NCBI GenBank assembly: GCA_029227155.1
Contig: JAQXZJ010000014.1
Location: forward strand, 1 to 34,115
DNA length: 34,115 nt
Reading direction: 5' to 3'
From: Erysipelotrichaceae bacterium
GTDB taxonomy: Bacteria; Bacillota_I; Bacilli_A; Erysipelotrichales; Erysipelotrichaceae
This document shows positions 9,517-16,941 of this stretch, in pieces (the first letter of the stretch is position 1; each line of letters opens with the position of its first letter). The notes under the pieces were generated by a model. The model was not told the origin of the DNA. It was given only the letters and a program-made list of their open reading frames with translations, and did no database searches. Made by a program: the position numbers and the translations under genes.

Positions 9517-9708
9517 TTACAAATATATAAATTCTGGATAAACAATAGGTAATAATAATTTCTTTGGTCTAATTCCTTGCTTATATAAATGAATAAACTC
9601 CTCTTTAAATTCATTAGTAAATTGTATCGTTTTCTCATTTATGCTTTTTACATATTTACTTTGTGATAGCTCATCGATTTCATCTTTACTAAAATAATGT
9701 TTACTCAT
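9517..9708 (-). pseudogene. Truncated IS3-family OrfA (HTH) transposase fragment
   Basis: MSKHYFSKDEIDELSQSKYVKSINEKTIQFTNEFKEEFIHLYKQGIRPKK matches the N-terminal pattern of IS3-type OrfA proteins, then diverges and stops. Confidence 0.6.
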
Positions 9709-9743
9709 ATGTCATGTACCCCATTCACTAATAGTATAATAAA

Positions 9744-9792
9744 AGCCCTATAGGTTTTCACTGTTTTTTATTAGTGCCTTTCCTATAGGGCT
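9744..9792 (-). terminator. Terminator of the padR-DUF4097 operon
   Basis: agccctatagg / cctatagggct arms with tttattat on the minus strand beyond the stem. Confidence 0.75.
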
Positions 9793-9813
9793 CATTTTAT
9801 TACTGGCTATTTT

Positions 9814-11001
9814 CTATGAGCGAATCATAATATCACCGGATACTGTTTGAATAGTAACTTGTGAAGCTCCATCTCCAAATGTAGCATGACGTTTCGATAA
9901 GTCCTCTGTATTTAAATGTGCACGATTGTAGAACTCTCCACTTAATGTACTAGCTTCGATGGTATAATCATCATCATCGATACATAGGCATACATCTCCA
10001 GAGGTTGTTCGAATGTTCATATCATGCAGTGGTTGTTCCATAGACGCTTCAATATCTCCACTTACAGTAAGAAACTCAATATCTTCAACGATTCCTTTAT
10101 ATTCAATATCACCGCTGACTGTTTTGCAATATAAATTCTCAAGGTCTACATTTTCAAGCTCGATATCACCGGAAGTAGTCTTAATTGCAACATTACCGGT
10201 TAATCCATTAATTTCAACATCACCCGATACACAGTTAATATCTGTTTGCGAAGCATTGACTTTACAAAGAGTAATATCACCGGATGTTGAAGAATAATAA
10301 AGTCTCTCTAAGTTTACATAAGTGATATCGATATCGCCACTTGCTGCATTACCATTGATCGTATTTACTTCTTCTGATACAAAAAGTGAAAGCTTTCCTG
10401 CAGAGTTGGCAGGTTTCATTGATAAAGTTAAGATACCATCTTGATAATTAGCAACTAAGTGGCTTTTTGCTGATGAAAACAATTGTTTTTTAGGGAAGAA
10501 TTGATAATGAGTGTTTGAATCAGCCACAATTTCAATATCACAGCGACATGCGGAAGAATCGATTCTAATGGTATGACATTCAGATAAATCCATTTCTTCA
10601 TTGGTATCAGCTTCTTCTGGCTCATCGTTATCATAAGCATTAAAATTGATGTTTACATCTTCTAATGCTTCTTTAACAGAACTTAATGTATCTCTGATGA
10701 TGCCTTCAATATCAATATCAATGTCGATATCTCGGTTACGATGGGTCTCTTCTTTTTGCTTAGTTTCGCGTTTTTGCCTTTTTTGACTTGCTAATACAAC
10801 TGGAGTACCCTCCATTTCACGAATGTTTTGCATTACTTCATCTACACTGCCAAGCGTTGTCATGATTTCTTCTTCACTTTGGCCAGCTTGTAGTCCATTA
10901 TTGAAATGTTCCTCAAAAGCTTCAAGAATATCGTTCTGGAAGCTAGTAGGATATATGCTGAGTTCTTGTTTTAATTCTTGAATGTATTGTTCTTTTGTCA
11001 T
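9814..11001 (-). CDS. HAAS/DUF1700-type N-terminus fused to DUF4097 (SGD-repeat) domain protein
   Basis: MTKEQYIQELKQELSIYPTSFQNDILEAFEEHFNNGLQAGQSEEEIMTTLGS plus repeated TSGDI/VSGDI strands; ATG 11001 overlaps the padR stop (ATGA). Confidence 0.85.
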   Translation of the reverse strand: MTKEQYIQELKQELSIYPTSFQNDILEAFEEHFNNGLQAGQSEEEIMTTLGSVDEVMQNIREMEGTPVVLASQKRQKRETKQKEETHRNRDIDIDIDIEGIIRDTLSSVKEALEDVNINFNAYDNDEPEEADTNEEMDLSECHTIRIDSSACRCDIEIVADSNTHYQFFPKKQLFSSAKSHLVANYQDGILTLSMKPANSAGKLSLFVSEEVNTINGNAASGDIDITYVNLERLYYSSTSGDITLCKVNASQTDINCVSGDVEINGLTGNVAIKTTSGDIELENVDLENLYCKTVSGDIEYKGIVEDIEFLTVSGDIEASMEQPLHDMNIRTTSGDVCLCIDDDDYTIEASTLSGEFYNRAHLNTEDLSKRHATFGDGASQVTIQTVSGDIMIRS

Positions 11002-11303
11002 TTTAGTAGCCTTTCTACTTTCTCTACGAAAGTTAACCATTCTTCTTTTTGTTTTTTCTGATATTCTCTTCCAAGATCAGTAATATGATAATACTTTCTT
11101 GCTGGTCCTCCGGAAGATTCTATCAAGTATGTTTCTACATAATTTTCATCTTTCAGTCGTTTTAAAATTAAATACAATGTACCGGCGGCAAGTGACATTT
11201 CTTTTGAAATGGCCTCGGTTAATTCATAACCATACTGATCAGAAGTTAATAGTTGAGAAAGAACACATAGTTCTAATGCACCTTTTTTAAATTGAGCGTT
11301 CAT
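10998..11303 (-). CDS. PadR family transcriptional regulator
   Basis: KKGALELCVLSQLLTSDQYGYELTEAISKEMSLAAGTLYLILKRLKDENYVETYLIESSGGPARKYYHITDLGRE. Confidence 0.95.
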   Translation of the reverse strand: MNAQFKKGALELCVLSQLLTSDQYGYELTEAISKEMSLAAGTLYLILKRLKDENYVETYLIESSGGPARKYYHITDLGREYQKKQKEEWLTFVEKVERLLK

Positions 11304-11321
11304 AGCGACCTCCTTTTTTAT

Positions 11322-11350
11322 ATAATACTGCTTACTATATTACATTGCAA
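11322..11350 (-). promoter_or_regulatory. padR promoter (TTGCAA-N17-TATTAT)
   Basis: Minus strand ttgcaa tgtaatatagtaagcag tattat. Confidence 0.65.
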
Positions 11351-11361
11351 TATAGTAAGCA
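11329..11361. promoter_or_regulatory. Candidate PadR operator palindrome
   Basis: tgcttactatatt-acattgc-aatatagtaagca, perfect 13-bp arms over the -35 and spacer of the padR promoter. Confidence 0.65.
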
Positions 11362-11390
11362 TAAAAAAATCAAGAAATTTTCTTGATTTA
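11362..11390 (-). terminator. Terminator of the GntR gene
   Basis: aaatcaagaa-att-ttcttgattt, with a T run on the minus strand; overlaps the stop codon. Confidence 0.75.
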
Positions 11391-12146
11391 TTTTCTTACT
11401 AATTTCAGACTGAATTTATTACGATCTCCACGATATTGAGCAATGCTATATTCGATAGGAACATCATTTTGATTATAACTGGTAGTTGTTGTTGTGCAAA
11501 TGGCACTGTGTTTTGGAATATTCAGTAGTTTTGCCATCTCATCAGTAGCAAGTGTTGCTTCAATTGTCCGATGAACGGATTGAATGATACAGTGATATTT
11601 TCTTTCTAGTAGTGCATAAAGGGAGTTTTGTTCGAAGTCTTCCTGTTCTAGGTTTAAAAACATAGAGTAAGGAAGATAAGTGTCGACAATAACCATTGGT
11701 TCTCCATTGGCAAAACGTAAACGAGAAAGATGTAAAACGGTATCATCTTTTAGTTGCAAAGCTTGTTGGATTTCAATGGATGCTTCTTCTTTTTGAATGG
11801 ATAATAATTTAGTAGAAGGAGTTAATCCGAGCATTTTCATTTCATCCGTAAAACTAGCTAACTGTTCAAAGAAGTAACTATCAATTTTTGGTTGAGACAC
11901 AAAGGTTCCTAATGGCTTTCTACGTGTTAATAATCCTTCATTGATTAATTCTTTTAATGCTTGTCGAATAGTTGGACGTGAAATATCTAAAGCCTCACAG
12001 AATTCATTTTCGGTGGGGATTTGATCTCCTACTTGGAATGTTCCATCTTGGATCCGTTCTTTGAGTGCTTTTTTAAATTGATAATAGAGTGGAACGGGTA
12101 TACTTTTATCAATCGTAAATGATTGAGCAATTTCTTGAATGTTCAT
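11388..12146 (-). CDS. GntR family transcriptional regulator (HutC/UTRA type)
   Basis: [67 protein letters not shown] wHTH plus UTRA-like C-terminus. Confidence 0.95.
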   Translation of the reverse strand: MNIQEIAQSFTIDKSIPVPLYYQFKKALKERIQDGTFQVGDQIPTENEFCEALDISRPTIRQALKELINEGLLTRRKPLGTFVSQPKIDSYFFEQLASFTDEMKMLGLTPSTKLLSIQKEEASIEIQQALQLKDDTVLHLSRLRFANGEPMVIVDTYLPYSMFLNLEQEDFEQNSLYALLERKYHCIIQSVHRTIEATLATDEMAKLLNIPKHSAICTTTTTSYNQNDVPIEYSIAQYRGDRNKFSLKLVRK

Positions 12147-12171
12147 AAGTTTTCGCTCTCCTTATAAATGT

Positions 12172-12200
12172 ATTATAAACGAAAAAAAAGCTCTTGACAA
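12172..12200 (-). promoter_or_regulatory. gntR promoter (TTGTCA-N17-TATAAT on minus strand)
   Basis: tgacaa at 12195-12200 and attata at 12172-12177, 17-bp spacer. Confidence 0.65.
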
Positions 12201-12222
12201 CATAAAGATAGAACGTTACAAT
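12194..12222 (+). promoter_or_regulatory. deoC promoter (TTGACA-N17-TACAAT)
   Basis: ttgaca 12194-12199; tacaat 12217-12222. Confidence 0.8.
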
Positions 12223-12234
12223 GTAATTACATTG
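12219..12234. promoter_or_regulatory. 16-bp perfect palindrome, candidate GntR operator
   Basis: CAATGTAATTACATTG overlapping the deoC -10 and start region. Confidence 0.6.
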
Positions 12235-12246
12235 GAGGAGAAAGAA

Positions 12247-12936
12247 ATGTCAGTAAATTTAACCGAAAAAGAATTATGTAAGTATTTTGATCACACGTTT
12301 TTAAAAGCATATGCTACAAAGGCAGATTTCGAAAAATTATGTATGGAAGCAAAAACATTAGGAACAGCAATGGTAGCAATCAATTCTTCACCTGTAACTA
12401 TGTGTAAAGAATTGTTAAAAGGAACCGATGTTCATGTTGGTGCTGCAATTGGTTTCCCTTTAGGGCAAACAACAATTGAAACAAAAGTATTTGAAACAGA
12501 AAATGCAATTCAAAATGGTGCAGATGAAATCGATTATGTTATTAACATCGGTGAAGCAAAGATGGGACATTGGGATTATATTCAAGAAGAAATGGAAAGA
12601 ATTGTTGCTGTTTGTAGAAAACACAACGTTTTGATCAAAGTAATCTTTGAAAACTGTTATTTAACAGATGAAGAAAAAGTGAAAGTTGCTGAAGTAGCAA
12701 AAGTTGTTAAACCAGACTTTATTAAGACATCAACTGGTTTTGGTACTGGTGGAGCTACTGTAGAAGATGTTAAATTGATGAAATCAGTGGTAGGAAATGA
12801 TGTTAAGGTAAAAGCTGCAGGTGGAATCCGTGATTGGGAAACTTGTAAAGCAATGATTGAAGCTGGTGCTGAAAGAATTGGAACGAGTTCAAGTTTGAAG
12901 ATTGTTGAAGAATTTAAAGCTGCAGGAGGAAAATAA
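12247..12936 (+). CDS. deoC: Deoxyribose-phosphate aldolase
   Basis: [71 protein letters not shown] (Schiff-base Lys), [12 protein letters not shown] ggaggag. Confidence 0.96.
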   Translation: MSVNLTEKELCKYFDHTFLKAYATKADFEKLCMEAKTLGTAMVAINSSPVTMCKELLKGTDVHVGAAIGFPLGQTTIETKVFETENAIQNGADEIDYVINIGEAKMGHWDYIQEEMERIVAVCRKHNVLIKVIFENCYLTDEEKVKVAEVAKVVKPDFIKTSTGFGTGGATVEDVKLMKSVVGNDVKVKAAGGIRDWETCKAMIEAGAERIGTSSSLKIVEEFKAAGGK

Positions 12937-12937
12937 C

Positions 12938-13801
12938 ATGAAGGTTATCGTTACTGGTGGGAATGGATTTATTGCTTCTAGTGTAAAAGAAGCGAATCCT
13001 CAAATCGAATGGGTGTCAGTCGATCGAAAAGAATTGGATTTAAGCAATCCGGATCAAGTGAGAGATTATTTTATGAATGCAGAATACGATGCTGTATTCC
13101 ATACAGGAGCTATGGCACAAACTGCAGATTGTGAGAATTATCCAGAATTAACACATAGAATCAATGTAGAATCAACGATTGAAATTGCAAAAGCATGTAA
13201 AGCAAAGAATGCTCGTTTGGTGTTTATCAGTACGGAACAAACATTTAATGGTAAAACAGTTGCTGGTCCATTTAAAGAAACAGATGAACAAGCAAGTGTA
13301 ACTGTGTATGGTAACCATAAGATTGAATGTGAAGAGTTTATTAATGCAAATTTAGATAATTACATTACATTGCGTTTCTCTTGGATGATGGGAATGTCTC
13401 GTCCAGGTGTGCGTGTTTCTCCTAACATTATTAACAATGTTATGAAAGCAATGTTCTATCAAGAACCTACAAAGTTTACAGTTAATGAAATTCGTGGTAT
13501 GACTTATGCAAAACATTTAGCTGAGAATTTTGCTAAAATTCTAGAACTTCCTTCTGGTATTTATAATTTCTCAAATGTGAATATGCATAATACTTATGAA
13601 TCCGCAAAGATCATTGCTAAGAAACTAGGTTTTGATGATGAGACAATTGATCGTTATATTTTACCAAATCATGAACGGTATGCTGATCGTTTTAGAGATT
13701 ATCGTTTAGATAATAGCAAAATTGAAGCTTGTGGTATTCATCTAGGTACTTTTGAAGAAGATGTTGATGAATGCTTAAGTGATTACGGTTGGTTACGTTA
13801 A
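12938..13801 (+). CDS. NAD-dependent epimerase/dTDP-4-dehydrorhamnose reductase (RmlD)-like extended SDR
   Basis: MKVIVTGGNGFIAS Rossmann motif, FISTEQTFNG, YGNHKIECE (YxxxK). Confidence 0.85.
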   Translation: MKVIVTGGNGFIASSVKEANPQIEWVSVDRKELDLSNPDQVRDYFMNAEYDAVFHTGAMAQTADCENYPELTHRINVESTIEIAKACKAKNARLVFISTEQTFNGKTVAGPFKETDEQASVTVYGNHKIECEEFINANLDNYITLRFSWMMGMSRPGVRVSPNIINNVMKAMFYQEPTKFTVNEIRGMTYAKHLAENFAKILELPSGIYNFSNVNMHNTYESAKIIAKKLGFDDETIDRYILPNHERYADRFRDYRLDNSKIEACGIHLGTFEEDVDECLSDYGWLR

Positions 13802-13825
13802 GAAGGACGATGTCCTTCTTTTTTT
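13800..13825 (+). terminator. Rho-independent terminator after the SDR gene
   Basis: aagaaggac-gat-gtccttctt followed by ttttt. Confidence 0.85.
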
Positions 13826-13904
13826 ATGGATAAGAATAATATAACAAAATATTGCGAAAAAATAATAAAAATAATATAATAGAAACAGAAAGGTGGTGGC
13901 AGTT

Positions 13905-14270
13905 ATGTATGAGTGGGTAAAAGGCAGTGTTTATAATATGGTTACCACATTGTATCCAACGAACATAACGTTAAATAGTAGTGCAACAAGTCATTTTAAA
14001 GATATCCGTTGGGTGATGTTAGGCTTGGATCGGGAAAATTATAAATTAGCGATTCGTCCAGTGACAAAAAGAGAAATTGATTTGCGTTTGGTTCCAATGG
14101 ATCAATTGCATAAGATTTCAATTGGTAAAGGTTATGGAAGAATCAGTCATAAGAATATTATGCTTGAAATACAATCGTTACTAGGTAAAAGCGTTGATGG
14201 TTTGAAATTAGCTACGGAGTTTGATGAGGAACAGAATTTACTTGTAATCGATTTGAAAGGGGAAATATAA
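13905..14270 (+). CDS. Hypothetical protein upstream of NfeD
   Basis: 121-aa ORF with RBS aaggtgg; first gene of apparent operon with nfeD and SPFH genes. Confidence 0.75.
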   Translation: MYEWVKGSVYNMVTTLYPTNITLNSSATSHFKDIRWVMLGLDRENYKLAIRPVTKREIDLRLVPMDQLHKISIGKGYGRISHKNIMLEIQSLLGKSVDGLKLATEFDEEQNLLVIDLKGEI

Positions 14271-14282
14271 GGAGGGAGTTTT

Positions 14283-14711
14283 ATGTATATGATTTATGTA
14301 TGGTGCTTTATCTGTGTGGCAACATTATTAGTGGAAGTTGTTACTACGGCTTCAATGACGAGTATCTGGTTTACAGCTGGGGCTATTGTTGCATTGGTGT
14401 TAGCGGCATTGAATGTGTCAATTGTTATTCAAATTATCGTTTTCTTGGTTGTTTCCATTGCGACTTTGGTTGTATTAAGACCGATGGCAGAATCGTATTT
14501 AAGAGGAAATATCATTGCGACGAACTCTGATCGGGTTATTGGAACTACGGCTAAAGTGATCAAAGATATTACTGCTGATCATTGGGGTGAAGTGATTGCG
14601 GCTTCGATGCATTGGAGTGCTGTGGAAGTTGATGGATTGGAAGTAGAAGCTGGTAGCTCTGTAAAAGTATTGGCAATTGAAGGGGCAAAGCTAATTGTTA
14701 AAAAGCAGTAA
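14283..14711 (+). CDS. NfeD family membrane protein (short form)
   Basis: TM helices followed by OB-like domain (VIGTTAKVIKDITADHWGEVIAASMHWSAV); adjacent to an SPFH gene. Confidence 0.85.
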   Translation: MYMIYVWCFICVATLLVEVVTTASMTSIWFTAGAIVALVLAALNVSIVIQIIVFLVVSIATLVVLRPMAESYLRGNIIATNSDRVIGTTAKVIKDITADHWGEVIAASMHWSAVEVDGLEVEAGSSVKVLAIEGAKLIVKKQ

Positions 14712-14751
14712 GCTTAAAATAAAAAGACAATAGTGTCTAGGGAGGTAATGT

Positions 14752-15660
14752 ATGGAATTTATTATTTATGCAGTTATTTTATTAGTTTTATTATTCATTT
14801 TAGGAGGAATTCTTGCTTATATCGTTCGTATCGTTCCGCAAGCAGAAGCTTATGTAGTTGAACGTTTAGGCGCTTATCATGCAACTTGGACCACAGGATT
14901 GCATGTTGTTATTCCAATTATTGATCGAATTGCGAATAAGGTAACATTGAAAGAAATCGTAAAAGACTTTGCTCCACAACCAGTAATCACAAAAGATAAT
15001 GTTACGATGCAAATTGATACGGTAGTTTACTTTGCTATTACAGATCCAAAGATGTATACGTATGGTGTTGTAGGGCCAATTACAGCGATTGAAAACTTAA
15101 CAGCTACAACCTTGCGTAATATTATCGGGGAACTAGAATTAGATGAAACGCTGACATCTCGTGATGTAATTAATACAAAAATGCGTGCAATTTTGGATGA
15201 GGCAACAGATCCTTGGGGAATTAAAGTGACTCGTGTAGAAGTGAAGAATATTATTCCTCCAAGAGATATTCAGGAAGCTATGGAAAAACAAATGCGTGCA
15301 GAACGTGAACGTCGTGAATCAATTCTTCGTGCAGAAGGTGAAAAGAGAAGTGCAATTTTAAGCGCAGAAGGTGAAAAAGAATCGATGTTATTAAGAGCAA
15401 CAGCTCGTAAAGAAGCAATGATTGCCGAAGCAGAAGGGGAAGCACAAGCGATTGAACGGAAATATCAAGCAGAAGCTCGTGGTATCCAAATGATCAAAGA
15501 TGCAAATCCTTCTAAAGAATACTTATCTATGAAAACATTAGAATCTTATGAACGGATGGCTGATGGAAAAGCAACCAAGATCGTGGTTCCTACAGAACTT
15601 CAAAGTGTGGCTACTATTCTAACTGCAGCAAAAGAATTTGTTACAGACAACAAAGAATAA
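14752..15660 (+). CDS. SPFH/Band 7 (stomatin/QmcA-like) protein
   Basis: VVERLGAYHATWTTGLHVVIPIIDRI, DNVTMQIDTVVYFAITDP, NIIGELELDETLTSRDVIN, AERERRESILRAEGEKRSAILSAEGEKES. Confidence 0.95.
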   Translation: MEFIIYAVILLVLLFILGGILAYIVRIVPQAEAYVVERLGAYHATWTTGLHVVIPIIDRIANKVTLKEIVKDFAPQPVITKDNVTMQIDTVVYFAITDPKMYTYGVVGPITAIENLTATTLRNIIGELELDETLTSRDVINTKMRAILDEATDPWGIKVTRVEVKNIIPPRDIQEAMEKQMRAERERRESILRAEGEKRSAILSAEGEKESMLLRATARKEAMIAEAEGEAQAIERKYQAEARGIQMIKDANPSKEYLSMKTLESYERMADGKATKIVVPTELQSVATILTAAKEFVTDNKE

Positions 15661-15674
15661 ATGTTTTCTCTTAT

Positions 15675-15728
15675 CCCCTTTTAGGTGAACATGAATCAAT
15701 TTCATGATTCGCTTAAAGGGGGTTTTTA
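15675..15728 (+). terminator. Extended hairpin terminator after SPFH gene
   Basis: ccccttttaggtgaa.catgaa / ttcatgattcgcttaaaggggg followed by ttttta. Confidence 0.75.
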
Positions 15729-15848
15729 TATTAGGCAGCGTTGAAAAATCATCGATTTTCGACTCATACTAACATATAGTCGAAATTATAATTTAATAGA
15801 ATGATATTAATACCCAGTGATTATGGAAAAGTATTTAAAGAAGCAATA

Positions 15849-15876
15849 AAAAAGGATGTGGTATAACATCCTTTTT
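15849..15876 (-). terminator. Terminator of manA (potentially bidirectional)
   Basis: aaaaaggatgt-ggtata-acatccttttt. Confidence 0.75.
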
Positions 15877-15901
15877 GATATTTATGACAGAGTACTCTGC
15901 T

Positions 15902-16852
15902 CTATGATTTTCTAACGTAACTCTTTAATAAACGGGTAGAACCTAGAATTTCTATTTCTGAACAACTTGCAGGAATAAAGACATTTTCTAGATATGCAAA
16001 ATCTTTGACTTCCCCATCACATACAACTTTTGCGTCTTGTCCCATATTACTTAAACAATAGAACCAGCCTTCTTCTGAGGATAGTTTAATAGAATCTTTG
16101 ATATCTAATAATTCTACAGTAAATTCTCTACGATCGACTAGAATCTTAGAAGTAGTTTCATTCCATCCATTTAATGGGGAAGAAACTTTTTTTGCTTCTA
16201 AAGAGAAATCTGCAACGTCAAAGCTCTTTTCAAGATGTAATGGACGTTCATTTCCCTTATCATCTTTTCGATGATAATCATAGAAACGATAAGTAACATT
16301 TGAATTTTGCCCTACTTCAATCGCAAAAATTCCCTTTCCTAACGCATGTAGCATTCCGGCATCAATACATACAAAATCTCCATCTTGTACTGGAACTTTG
16401 CGTACATATTGTTCCACTTTATCTTCTTTGATTGCCCGACGAATCTCTTCTGGATCGGCTACTGTTGTACCAGCAACTAATGTTGCATTTGGTTCTGCTT
16501 TGATAATATACCAAGCTTCTGTTTTTCCTTCATCATTTTCATGTTCCCGTGCATAAGAATCATATGGATGTACTTGAATGGATAGATCTTGTGCAGCATC
16601 CAAATATGCTAAACGTAACATTTTGTCCATTGAACAACCTTTCCCTAAGGTTTCCTCTGGATTTTCTTGAATGACCTCATATAGAGTTTTTCCACAATTT
16701 TCTTCACTAACAATAACGTTTTTTGCCCATGGATGAGCACTTACTTCCCAACAGGTACCAAATCCTTTTTCTGAAATTCCTCGAAAGGTAGTCAATTTGT
16801 CATTGGCCCAAATCGTTTTGTCATAAATTGGTTTTAAATGAACTGGTTTCAT
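15902..16852 (-). CDS. manA: Mannose-6-phosphate isomerase, class I
   Basis: LAYLDAAQDLSIQVHPYDSYAREHENDEGKTEAWYIIKAEPNA, GDFVCIDAGMLHALGKGIFAIEVGQNSNVTYRFYDY. Confidence 0.95.
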   Translation of the reverse strand: MKPVHLKPIYDKTIWANDKLTTFRGISEKGFGTCWEVSAHPWAKNVIVSEENCGKTLYEVIQENPEETLGKGCSMDKMLRLAYLDAAQDLSIQVHPYDSYAREHENDEGKTEAWYIIKAEPNATLVAGTTVADPEEIRRAIKEDKVEQYVRKVPVQDGDFVCIDAGMLHALGKGIFAIEVGQNSNVTYRFYDYHRKDDKGNERPLHLEKSFDVADFSLEAKKVSSPLNGWNETTSKILVDRREFTVELLDIKDSIKLSSEEGWFYCLSNMGQDAKVVCDGEVKDFAYLENVFIPASCSEIEILGSTRLLKSYVRKS

Positions 16853-16913
16853 ATTGATTCTCCTTCGTTTTATTCATTATAGCATTTTTAACATATCATT
16901 TCTCATAAAAAAC

Positions 16914-16941
16914 AATAAAGGATGTAGCAACATCCTTTATT
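16914..16941 (-). terminator. Terminator of M42 peptidase gene, overlapping its stop codon
   Basis: aataaaggatgt-agca-acatcctttatt, perfect 12-bp arms. Confidence 0.8.

Noticed and set aside
9207-9638. 143-aa minus-strand ORF spanning the amidohydrolase end and the IS remnant
   Set aside because: Overlaps the confident amidohydrolase C-terminus, the terminator and the hairpins; low-complexity Y/I/C-rich translation typical of a chance AT-rich ORF.
10013-10297. Plus-strand ORF antisense to DUF4097 (SISPLTV repeats)
   Set aside because: The repeats mirror the SGD-repeat coding sequence read in antisense; no independent support.
15801-15866. Tiny ORF MILIPSDYGKVFKEAIKKDVV
   Set aside because: Only 21 aa, no clear RBS, runs into the manA terminator stem; could be a gene remnant but cannot be supported.
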